Below, piece by piece: positions 1 through 6,325 of a stretch of 9,326 bases of DNA (positions within the stretch are counted from its first letter, which is position 1; every line of letters begins with the position of its first letter). A model generated the notes under the pieces. It saw nothing but the letters and a program-made list of their open reading frames with translations, searched no databases and was not told the DNA's origin. The translations under genes and the position numbers were made by a program. The DNA is from Chryseobacterium gleum (GTDB lineage: Bacteria > Bacteroidota > Bacteroidia > Flavobacteriales_D > Crocinitomicaceae): assembly GCA_943326825.2 (NCBI GenBank), contig CALPUT020000076.1, forward strand, positions 1 through 9,326, read 5' to 3'.

Positions 1-557
1 AGCAATCTTTTAGATCTTTCATTTTTAAAAAAACTTGTTAAACTATTTTTTTCAAGTTCTCTTATAGATGCTAAAAAACCATTATTACCAGCGGGAAAAT
101 TCCAAATTGCTATTCCCTGATCTAAATAGCTACAAACAACTCTGAATAAAAGTGGATGAACTAAAGAATCTAAATCAATTTTAAAATGCTCTTTCCAATG
201 ATCACGAACAACTCCTATTCTAGAATCAATTTTATCCTTGTACTCTTTATGGATTAATTTTTCTATCCATTCTTCTCGATTTTCAATGCCAAATTTGTTG
301 TCAATTATTCGATTAAATACATCCTTTTTTATTGTTCCGTTATCATAGAAAGCTCTATATTCTTCAAGTTTCAAGTAATTTTTATACCCAAAAATAACTG
401 AAGCTTTTCTTAAAGCATCATGAAAATCCTGATCTTGAAAAGATTGTAAAAGATTCTGAAAAATAAAATCTTTTAGGGGATTCTGAAAAGGTAAAAATCT
501 CTTTAACTTATAAATTACATTTTCTTCGTTATAAATACTCTCTTTATATAAATTCAT
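1..557 (-). CDS. DabA-like protein (DUF2309/UPF0753), second copy, N-terminal part only
   Basis: The minus strand reads open from an ATG at 557-555 to the window edge: 185 complete codons, with the C-terminal majority missing. The product begins MNLYKESIYNEEN and aligns without gaps to the N-terminus of the complete DabA-like protein encoded at 1088-3565, from about its residue 10 to 180. By hand count about half of some 170 residues are identical. Shared blocks include PLKDFI, VHPLLFR, CSYLDQG, AIW.FP and NSL.SFFK. DabA proteins are zinc-dependent, beta-carbonic-anhydrase-like subunits that work with the membrane protein DabB to take up inorganic carbon. The catalytic Cys-x-Asp and His/Cys motifs would lie beyond the left edge, so activity cannot be judged here. 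The N-terminus is about four residues longer than in the first copy. It lies 77 bp downstream of the small exported protein gene on the same strand and may be co-transcribed with it. Family is confident; whether the gene is intact is unknown. Confidence 0.9.
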   Translation of the reverse strand, partial: MNLYKESIYNEENVIYKLKRFLPFQNPLKDFIFQNLLQSFQDQDFHDALRKASVIFGYKNYLKLEEYRAFYDNGTIKKDVFNRIIDNKFGIENREEWIEKLIHKEYKDKIDSRIGVVRDHWKEHFKIDLDSLVHPLLFRVVCSYLDQGIAIWNFPAGNNGFLASIRELEKNSLTSFFKNERSKRL

Positions 558-634
558 ATGATTCTAATTGAAAATAAAATATTAAAAATCAAGCAATAAA
601 AACTACTTAATAATCTTATAGTTCAACAGAAATT

Positions 635-1012
635 CTATATTATAATTTTCTTAAGAGTAAGCCATTTAGGAGACTTGAAATCAGATTTTTTGTCGTAATA
701 AACAAAAACACATTTACTTAAATCTGAGTGATTTATTTCGATTAATTGAATAGATGGAAATATAAAAGTGTTAAAATCATAAGAATTTAAAAAAATATAA
801 TCCTCACACTCTTCAAAATCTTCCATTTCTTCCATTTCAGTATATGTAAATGGATCAACATCTTGATTTTGAGATATCGAATAAGTTAGCTTTTTGATTT
901 TAGCTGAAGTTAACTTTACCTCACTTACATTATTCATAGAAAGAGAAAATCCTGTAACCATTAATAAAACAGTTACAACGCAAATAATCCTTCCTATGAA
1001 AATTCTAAACAT
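635..1012 (-). CDS. Small predicted exported or membrane-anchored protein, family unknown
   Basis: This is a 125-residue protein that I do not recognise. Residues 1-25 have positively charged Arg3 and Arg8 and a hydrophobic run at about 9-23 (ICVVTVLLMVTGFSL). That suits a signal peptide or a single N-terminal anchor; there is no lipobox cysteine. The mature part has a strongly acidic patch at 59-71 (EMEEMEDFEECED), two cysteines (69 and 101) and an aromatic, Lys-rich C-terminus ending in KKIII. The gene sits between two dabA-like genes on the same strand, with gaps of 75 and 77 bp, so it may be expressed with them. The start at 1012 is preferred because the next ATG (residue 18) would remove the hydrophobic segment. 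Its product would lie on the opposite side of the membrane from cytoplasmic DabA, so a direct role in carbon uptake is only a guess from position. It could be a lineage-specific gene unrelated to its neighbours. Confidence 0.7.
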   Translation of the reverse strand: MFRIFIGRIICVVTVLLMVTGFSLSMNNVSEVKLTSAKIKKLTYSISQNQDVDPFTYTEMEEMEDFEECEDYIFLNSYDFNTFIFPSIQLIEINHSDLSKCVFVYYDKKSDFKSPKWLTLKKIII

Positions 1013-1016
1013 ATGG

Positions 1017-1024
1017 CAAATGTA
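1017..1024 (-). promoter_or_regulatory. Candidate -7 element just upstream of the small exported protein gene
   Basis: The minus strand reads TACATTTG, an exact match to the Bacteroidota -7 pattern TAnnTTTG. It ends only 4 nt before the ATG at 1012. Transcription normally starts a few bases after this element, so the mRNA would begin at or next to the start codon and be leaderless or nearly so. I see no good TTG -33 element 17-23 bp upstream, so this may be chance in AT-rich DNA. Confidence 0.25.
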
Positions 1025-1087
1025 TAGAATTAAGTATTGTATAGACTATTATTATTTGCTAATAATTTGTTAAAAAAACGCATGATT

Positions 1088-3565
1088 TTAAGAAACTTTT
1101 AAAATTGGAAGATTCTCTGAATAATATTCAACAGGAAATTTAAGTTCTGACAACTCTTCTATTTTAAAATCGAGCAAATCCTTTTTCTGAAATTTATTTT
1201 TCTGATATTCAAAAATTTCATCCGTTTCAGGATTCACAACAACTAATTTTATCCATTCATTATCAAACCATTGAAAAGTTGAAGGATTTTTATTAATTGT
1301 ATCCAAAACAACATCTGGATAATGTTCAACTATCACCATCAATCTTAAAGGATCATGAATTTCAACCATTTGATTCGGCAAACCAGTTCTTAAATCACCA
1401 TCAATTCCGTTAGCAACTCCAATTAAACCCATTGCATTGTGTGGTAATTTTGTTCCTGCGCCTAAATTTTCATTATCGACTCTTGAAAAGTAATATTCCA
1501 AATTTATCCCTCCACAAACCGGTGCAACGGCATTTAAAATCCCTAATAAATATTTACCATCACGATCCACGGTGTAGTCATAAGAATTTAAAAAAGCTCT
1601 ACGATCTAAAAATAGATTTTTGGAAAAACTTCGCCTGCCAACAATACATAGACTATTTGTAGCATGATTATATTCTGGTCGTGGTTCAAAAAGAGAGAGT
1701 GTTCTATCTTTTACAAGATCATGTATTTTATGTTTGCTACCTCTTGAATTTATTGAATAAAATCTTCGTGATCGCTCAACTGCATTTTCTAATAATGCTT
1801 TTTCAAATTTTATTACATTCTCTTTATGCATATCAGCATGAAAATCATTCAATTTTTCAATATCATAAAATACCATTTCATCTCTTGCTGTATCTTGTAA
1901 ACTGCCAATAAATACAGTTTCATCTGGAATTACTATTCCTCTATTTATCAATAATTCTTTAACCTCTTTTCGATTTCCAATATCAGCTATTACTCGAGCA
2001 TTTACTGATCCAGGTCTTCCAGAACAGGCACCACAATCATAACCTGCATAATGAGTATTGTTCACACTACTCGATCCATGTCCTACAAAATAAACAATTG
2101 GTGCGAAATGATCAATCAAGCCTATGCTTCTTAATAAACCTTCCATTCGATCAGCCATTTCATTGAGTTTGAATCCAACTTGAAGTCCATCTTTTGATTT
2201 TTCCTCATTTTTATTTTCAATTGTCAAATGGGAATTTTTATGCATATGTTTAAACGAAGAAACGGAGCTACTACTTTCAGACGGTTTAAAAACACCTATA
2301 ATTAATTGAAATATTGACCAAACAGCAAATAAATGCGTATAAATCCATCCTAAAAATAATCCATTCACATATTTTGAAAAGTGAAATTCTCTACGTTTAT
2401 GTTTTGTTTTAACCTCTTCTTTAATTAGTATCTTAGGTGAAATCATTGCTGGGCAAACTTTCGAATAAAACAGCCCTTCACTTGGTTGAAAATAAAATTC
2501 TAAATTAAAATGTCCTGCTGTCCCGAAAGTAATTGCGCTATTATCAACTTCTTCAACATGTCTTCTTATTGAACATTCTCTATCATCGATACAAAAAACT
2601 GCTTGAAAAGAAACTTTTGAATCTTGAACCGTATTTACATTCTGTTTTAATCCATTTAAAACTTGTTGATAGTAATTTTCTTCATAAATCTCTTGCCAAA
2701 TTTTATAAATTTCGAATAATTCTGATTCTTTCGGAACTATTAAAAATTTTGCATTTTTTTTGTTTACATGTAGACCTATAGGCGACCAAATTTCACCATA
2801 ACAACTATCTAAAATATCAATTTGAAGTAATAATTCAAAATAAATTAAATCATACAATGTAACTTTTCTTTTATCTAATAGGGTATCTGGCTTTTCATCA
2901 ATTACTGAAACCATTCCAGACCAACCTGGATGACTAAATTCTAAATCAAATAGATACTGTTCATATAAATTTTCATCACCTACAACAATTTTTAATAACT
3001 TCAATAAATCATGCTTTCCAGAAATTAATAAATTTCGAGCTCTTGTTGTTTTAAAAAAGCTTGAAAGACTATTTCTCTCAAGTTTTGCTAATGATTTTAA
3101 AAAACCTAATTGGTTTGTAGGGAATTGCCAAATCGCAACTCCTTGATCTAAGTATGAACAAATTGTTCTAAAAAGTAAAGGGTGAACTTGAGCATCCAAA
3201 TCAATTTGAAATAGAGTTGTCCATTGATTTTTTAAGGCTCCAATTCTTGGTGTAATTTGTTCACTTAATTTAGAGTATAAAAGTTTATTAGTCCAATCAT
3301 TTAATTCATTAGCACCTTTTTCTTTTAGCAAAATGAATTCAAAAACTTCTTTTGAAATTTTATTTTGATTAAATAAATCCCTATATTCTTTGATAGATAA
3401 ATAAACACGATAACCAAAATTTTCTGAGGCAAAATGAAGCGCTTTATGAAAATTCATATCTTGAAAAGCATGCAGCGTATTGTGATGAATAAAATCCTTC
3501 AATGGTGCTTGACTTGGCAAGTAATGTTTTAATTTATGAAGTGTCTCGTCAAGATTAAATGCCAT
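1088..3565 (-). CDS. dabA: DabA-type inorganic carbon transporter subunit (DUF2309/UPF0753), complete
   Basis: This 825-residue protein is full length for the DUF2309/UPF0753 family. DabA pairs with the NuoL-like membrane protein DabB. The complex is thought to convert CO2 to bicarbonate in one direction, coupled to an ion gradient. The beta-carbonic-anhydrase-like zinc site is intact: Cys325 and Asp327 in FCIDDRE, His496 in GHGSSS and Cys511 in YDCGACSGRPG. The 15-residue His-to-Cys spacing matches the characterised Halothiobacillus enzyme. Other family blocks are VHPLLFR and CSYLDQG near the N-terminus, RPEYNHATNSLCIVGRR, and a C-terminal run around NLEYYFSRVDN and GTKLPHN. A hydrophobic stretch at about 400-426 is followed by a Ser/Lys-rich linker (about 429-460). 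The gene is first in a minus-strand series with the small exported protein gene and a second dabA-like gene, and is divergent from the lipoprotein gene. No dabB adjoins it on the upstream side. In a heterotroph it could supply bicarbonate for carboxylation reactions. The family call is very firm; the substrate role is inferred. Confidence 0.95.
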   Translation of the reverse strand: MAFNLDETLHKLKHYLPSQAPLKDFIHHNTLHAFQDMNFHKALHFASENFGYRVYLSIKEYRDLFNQNKISKEVFEFILLKEKGANELNDWTNKLLYSKLSEQITPRIGALKNQWTTLFQIDLDAQVHPLLFRTICSYLDQGVAIWQFPTNQLGFLKSLAKLERNSLSSFFKTTRARNLLISGKHDLLKLLKIVVGDENLYEQYLFDLEFSHPGWSGMVSVIDEKPDTLLDKRKVTLYDLIYFELLLQIDILDSCYGEIWSPIGLHVNKKNAKFLIVPKESELFEIYKIWQEIYEENYYQQVLNGLKQNVNTVQDSKVSFQAVFCIDDRECSIRRHVEEVDNSAITFGTAGHFNLEFYFQPSEGLFYSKVCPAMISPKILIKEEVKTKHKRREFHFSKYVNGLFLGWIYTHLFAVWSIFQLIIGVFKPSESSSSVSSFKHMHKNSHLTIENKNEEKSKDGLQVGFKLNEMADRMEGLLRSIGLIDHFAPIVYFVGHGSSSVNNTHYAGYDCGACSGRPGSVNARVIADIGNRKEVKELLINRGIVIPDETVFIGSLQDTARDEMVFYDIEKLNDFHADMHKENVIKFEKALLENAVERSRRFYSINSRGSKHKIHDLVKDRTLSLFEPRPEYNHATNSLCIVGRRSFSKNLFLDRRAFLNSYDYTVDRDGKYLLGILNAVAPVCGGINLEYYFSRVDNENLGAGTKLPHNAMGLIGVANGIDGDLRTGLPNQMVEIHDPLRLMVIVEHYPDVVLDTINKNPSTFQWFDNEWIKLVVVNPETDEIFEYQKNKFQKKDLLDFKIEELSELKFPVEYYSENLPILKVS

Positions 3566-3590
3566 AATTGAAATTTTTCTATTAATATAA

Positions 3591-3625
3591 CAAAAAAATA
3601 GAATCTATATTTTATTTTGATTCAA
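3591..3625 (-). promoter_or_regulatory. Weak candidate promoter for the complete dabA gene
   Basis: On the minus strand a TTTG (its TTG at 3625-3623) lies 24 bp upstream of TTTTTTTG (3598-3591). The latter matches the Bacteroidota -7 pattern TAnnTTTG except at the A. The spacer is slightly long, so this is weak. If real, the upstream element falls inside the 3612-3630 palindrome, so a protein bound there could block RNA polymerase. Confidence 0.2.
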
Positions 3626-3630
3626 AATAA
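3612..3630. promoter_or_regulatory. 19-bp perfect palindrome in the divergent dabA/lipoprotein intergenic region, possible operator
   Basis: TTATTTTGATTCAAAATAA has 9-bp arms with no mismatch around a single central base. The core ATTTTGA-T-TCAAAAT has the 7-1-7 geometry seen for Fur-family metalloregulators, although the bases differ from the classical Fur box. It lies 47 bp upstream of the dabA start and 37 bp upstream of the lipoprotein start, a suitable place to control either gene. With a one-base loop and no T-run it does not look like a terminator. The regulator is unknown, and chance in AT-rich DNA is possible. Confidence 0.4.
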
Positions 3631-3667
3631 GCCTACTTTTAATAATCAAATTTCAACTTTATAATTA

Positions 3668-5056
3668 ATGAAAACTTTATATACTATATTCTTTCTTTCT
3701 TTTATACTAATATCTTGTGGATCAATTAAACCAGAAGCTCCTTTAAATATTTCAAAAGAAACTCCTATAATCAAACAACCTTTATCTTCTATAGTTGTTC
3801 CAATAAAAATTAATCTTGCGCCCTATTTAAAAGAAACTGAAAATTCAATTCCTAAAAAATTTACAGGTAAAGAAGAAAATTGTGATGGAGTTAGTTTTAG
3901 CTACACCTTTTTTAGAGACCCAATTAAATTTAATGGAAATAAAAATTCACTTGCTTTTGAAGTTGATGGTAAATATGCATTAAAATTAAATTACTGTCCT
4001 CAATGTACTGATTTATTTGATTCAAAAGGGAATTGCATTGTTCCAAGAATCTATGCAAGTTGCGGAGTTAATGAACCTTTAAGGAAAATTACAGTCGGAT
4101 ATACTACACAATTATCAATTTCTCCAGATTACAAAATTAAATCTAAAACCGATTTACAAAAAATTGAAACGACTGATCCTTGTGAAATAACTGTGTTTAA
4201 ATATGACGCAACAAAAAAACTAAAAGAAGAAATCACAAAAGCACTTGAAAATCTCGAAAAAGATATTGATAAAGAAATTGGCAAAGTAGATCTAAAAACT
4301 CAAGCTGAAAGTGTATGGAAAACTTTGGCAAATCCAATCTCTCTAGGGAAGTATGGATTTCTATATACTAACCCAAGTAAAATTGGATTAGACAATCTCT
4401 CATTTAATGGAAACAGTGCAACATTTGATTTATCAATAGGTTTAAACCCAACGCTAAATACTAATTTAATAGAAGAAAAAAAGAAAACTGAATTACCAAA
4501 ATTATCAAATTTCACGAATCAAGATGGATTTGTAATCACTCTTGATATATTAGCAAGTTATGACTCACTAAGTTCTATTCTTTCAAAAGAAATTAAAGGT
4601 AAGGAAATTGATATCAAAGGTAAAAAAGTAATTTTTGAACAAATGAAAATTTTTGGCTCATCAAACAATAAACTAAATTTTGAAATTGAATTTTCAGGTA
4701 AAAAAGAAGGTGTTTTATTTTTAAATGGTACACCCATTTTTGATAAAGAAAAACAAGTAATCTCATTCCCTGATTTAGAATTTGATGTCAAGACTAAAAG
4801 TGCTTTGTTAAAATCTGCTAAATGGTTATTTAGCAATAAAATAACAGATATGCTTCGAATAAATACTACATTCGATTTAAAGCCGAATATCGAAATAGTT
4901 AAAACATCATTAAACAAGCAAATAAATACAAAATTTGAAGGAGAAATTTCATTAAAAGGATCCATTCAAAAGGTGGTAATAGAGAATATATATCCAAGTG
5001 AAAAACAACTGATTTTGAGACTCAATACAGAAGGGAAAATATCTTTAGAATTGTAA
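3668..5056 (+). CDS. Envelope lipoprotein, probable DUF4403 family
   Basis: The 462-residue product starts with a short lipoprotein signal peptide. Lys2 is followed by a hydrophobic core and a lipobox LISC, with Cys17 as the lipidated residue. No clear acidic surface-export signal follows the cysteine (GSIKPEAP), so it may stay on the periplasmic face of a membrane. The layout fits what I recall of DUF4403 proteins, common in Bacteroidota and about 455-520 residues long: an early SSIVVPIKINL strand, a Cys-containing segment up to YASCGVNEPLRK (129-140), a charged helical region at about 181-220 (W217) leading to ANPISLGKYG, and a C-terminal FPDLEFDVKTKSALL block (about 367-381). Six further cysteines (72, 110, 113, 123, 132, 172) could form disulfides after export. 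The function is unknown for the family. The gene is divergent from dabA and followed after 32 bp by an OmpA-domain gene, probably in the same transcript. Lipoprotein nature is firm; the family name is from memory. Confidence 0.8.
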   Translation: MKTLYTIFFLSFILISCGSIKPEAPLNISKETPIIKQPLSSIVVPIKINLAPYLKETENSIPKKFTGKEENCDGVSFSYTFFRDPIKFNGNKNSLAFEVDGKYALKLNYCPQCTDLFDSKGNCIVPRIYASCGVNEPLRKITVGYTTQLSISPDYKIKSKTDLQKIETTDPCEITVFKYDATKKLKEEITKALENLEKDIDKEIGKVDLKTQAESVWKTLANPISLGKYGFLYTNPSKIGLDNLSFNGNSATFDLSIGLNPTLNTNLIEEKKKTELPKLSNFTNQDGFVITLDILASYDSLSSILSKEIKGKEIDIKGKKVIFEQMKIFGSSNNKLNFEIEFSGKKEGVLFLNGTPIFDKEKQVISFPDLEFDVKTKSALLKSAKWLFSNKITDMLRINTTFDLKPNIEIVKTSLNKQINTKFEGEISLKGSIQKVVIENIYPSEKQLILRLNTEGKISLEL

Positions 5057-5088
5057 CAAATTTATAAGAAGAGCGTAATTATATTCAA

Positions 5089-6276
5089 ATGAAAATTTAT
5101 TGTACAATATTAATCTTATTGGTAATCTTTTGCTTTGATATTAAAGCTCAAGATTATAATGGGAAATCAGAATCTATAGCTGATTGCGAAGGTGCAATGA
5201 ATATAATTGAACCAGGAACTTTTTCAATTCAATTTACAGGGAAAGCTGGTAGAGAGAACGACTTAATTAATTACCCTTCTTTAAGCCAATTTCATGAAAC
5301 AAATTCAATTTGGATTTCATTCATTTCACCTTTTCATGGATATTTAACAATGGACGCTAATCTTCTTGACAAAGTAGGATTACAAATGGTCATTTTTGAA
5401 CAAACTGATGAAAATCCTTGCGTCGAAATTCATAGTGGATTATCTGAAATTAAAAGAATTATCAATTCAACAAATAATTCAGTTGGACTCTCTAAGAATA
5501 TGAATGAAAATTTCTTGTATCAACTTGAAATGAAAAAAGGTGAAAAAATAAAAATTCTTTTCAATACTTCGGAAAAAATAATTAGCAAATTAAAATTAAT
5601 AATGCAATTTGAAGCATTTAATCAAAGTTTAAATGTTGATGAAACAAAAGTTGTAGATAAAAGAAATGATGATTTTAGTCCATATTTATCTGTAATAGTC
5701 AGGGATGCTTCAAATGGAAAGCCTATTATTTCAAATTTCACAATAGAAGGACTTAAAGATAATTCAGCTTTATATTCTGGAAGTGACTTCTATTTCTCAA
5801 TCGAACGTTCAGGTAAAATAAAAATCAAGTGTGATGCCCAGGGCTACTTTTTTGCTGACCGAACAGAAACATTGAGTATGGATGAGAATCGAGAAATGAC
5901 GATTTGGTTAGAACCTCTTGGACAAGGAAAAAGTTTACAACTAGAGGAAATTGAATTTTATCCAGGTACTAGCGATTTTATGCCTAGTTCAGAAGGTAAA
6001 TTAAGGCGATTAAAAGATTTTATGGCATTAAATTCAGAAGTGAAAATTGAAATACAAGGGCATGTATTTGCTATAGGTGATAATTCTTATGCTGCACAAA
6101 AACTATCAGAAGCTAGAGCAAAAAGAGTTTTACTATACTTATCCGAAAATGGAATAAATAAAGACCGAATGGTATCTTTAGGGTTTGGAAATACAAAACC
6201 AATATACCCTATCCCTAAATTTGCGTATGAGGAACAAGCAAATCGTAGAGTTGAAATCAAAGTTATTAACAAGTAA
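5089..6276 (+). CDS. Secreted OmpA-domain protein with variant peptidoglycan-binding motif
   Basis: This 395-residue protein has a signal peptide at 1-20 (hydrophobic IYCTILILLVIFCFDI, probable cleavage after Ala20 in KAQ). Residues 25-180 form a beta-rich domain that I cannot name. Residues about 195-275 (from LSVIVRDASNGKPI to MTIWLEPL) resemble the carboxypeptidase-regulatory-like or PEGA-like folds placed before OmpA domains in Bacteroidota. Residues about 285-393 are an OmpA C-terminal domain: IEFYPGTSDFMP, IEIQGH (H325), LSEARAKRV (R343), MVSLGFGNTKP and NRRVEIKV (385-392). Such domains hold the outer membrane to peptidoglycan. The usual GHTD aspartate is replaced (GHVF, Phe327) and the loop to Arg343 is one residue longer, so binding may differ; Asp331 could substitute. 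The gene is 32 bp after the lipoprotein gene, with no promoter seen between them. Its stop codon lies inside the terminator stem. The OmpA-domain call is firm, the anchoring role inferred. Confidence 0.92.
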   Translation: MKIYCTILILLVIFCFDIKAQDYNGKSESIADCEGAMNIIEPGTFSIQFTGKAGRENDLINYPSLSQFHETNSIWISFISPFHGYLTMDANLLDKVGLQMVIFEQTDENPCVEIHSGLSEIKRIINSTNNSVGLSKNMNENFLYQLEMKKGEKIKILFNTSEKIISKLKLIMQFEAFNQSLNVDETKVVDKRNDDFSPYLSVIVRDASNGKPIISNFTIEGLKDNSALYSGSDFYFSIERSGKIKIKCDAQGYFFADRTETLSMDENREMTIWLEPLGQGKSLQLEEIEFYPGTSDFMPSSEGKLRRLKDFMALNSEVKIEIQGHVFAIGDNSYAAQKLSEARAKRVLLYLSENGINKDRMVSLGFGNTKPIYPIPKFAYEEQANRRVEIKVINK

Positions 6277-6312
6277 AAAGGAGATCAAATTGATCTCCTT
6301 TTTACTTGTTAA
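6266..6312. terminator. Strong bidirectional terminator between convergent OmpA-domain gene and frr
   Basis: A perfect inverted repeat has 23-base arms (6266-6288 and 6290-6312) centred at 6289. Its core is AAAAAGGAGATCAA facing TTGATCTCCTTTTT, so both strands show a GC-containing stem followed by a T-run. It can end the plus-strand lipoprotein/OmpA transcript and the minus-strand pyrH-frr transcript. The left arm contains the last two codons and the stop of the OmpA-domain gene. The right arm ends 13 bp from the frr stop codon. Confidence 0.93.
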
Positions 6313-6325
6313 GTTTGTTATGAAA

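Noticed and set aside
558..634. Promoter for the second dabA-like gene
   Set aside because: No exact TAnnTTTG element with a suitably spaced TTG was found in this 77-bp gap; only loose AT-rich matches occur, so none is reported.
1041..1075. AT-only hairpin (ATTATT and AATAAT arms) after the dabA stop, tested as a terminator
   Set aside because: The arms are only 6 bp of A-T pairs with no T-run in the right place, so it would be too weak and probably does not end the dabA transcript.
1432..2781. Three plus-strand open frames (1432-1662, 1681-1911, 2533-2781) opposite dabA
   Set aside because: They lie inside the well-conserved dabA gene on the other strand, have no domain-like composition, and are explained as antisense shadows.
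1..3565. Possibility that the left DabA-like fragment is a displaced broken piece of the complete gene
   Set aside because: It has its own ATG, stays open for 185 codons without a frameshift, matches the full copy at only about half of residues, and keeps the conserved family blocks. It therefore reads as a separate gene, although its end is unseen.
4300..4965. Minus-strand open frames at 4300-4515 and 4558-4965
   Set aside because: They are antisense to the lipoprotein gene, with no start-region signals and a composition typical of reversed coding DNA.
6087..6272. Minus-strand open frame inside the OmpA-domain gene
   Set aside because: It overlaps the conserved OmpA C-terminal domain in antisense and has no independent support.
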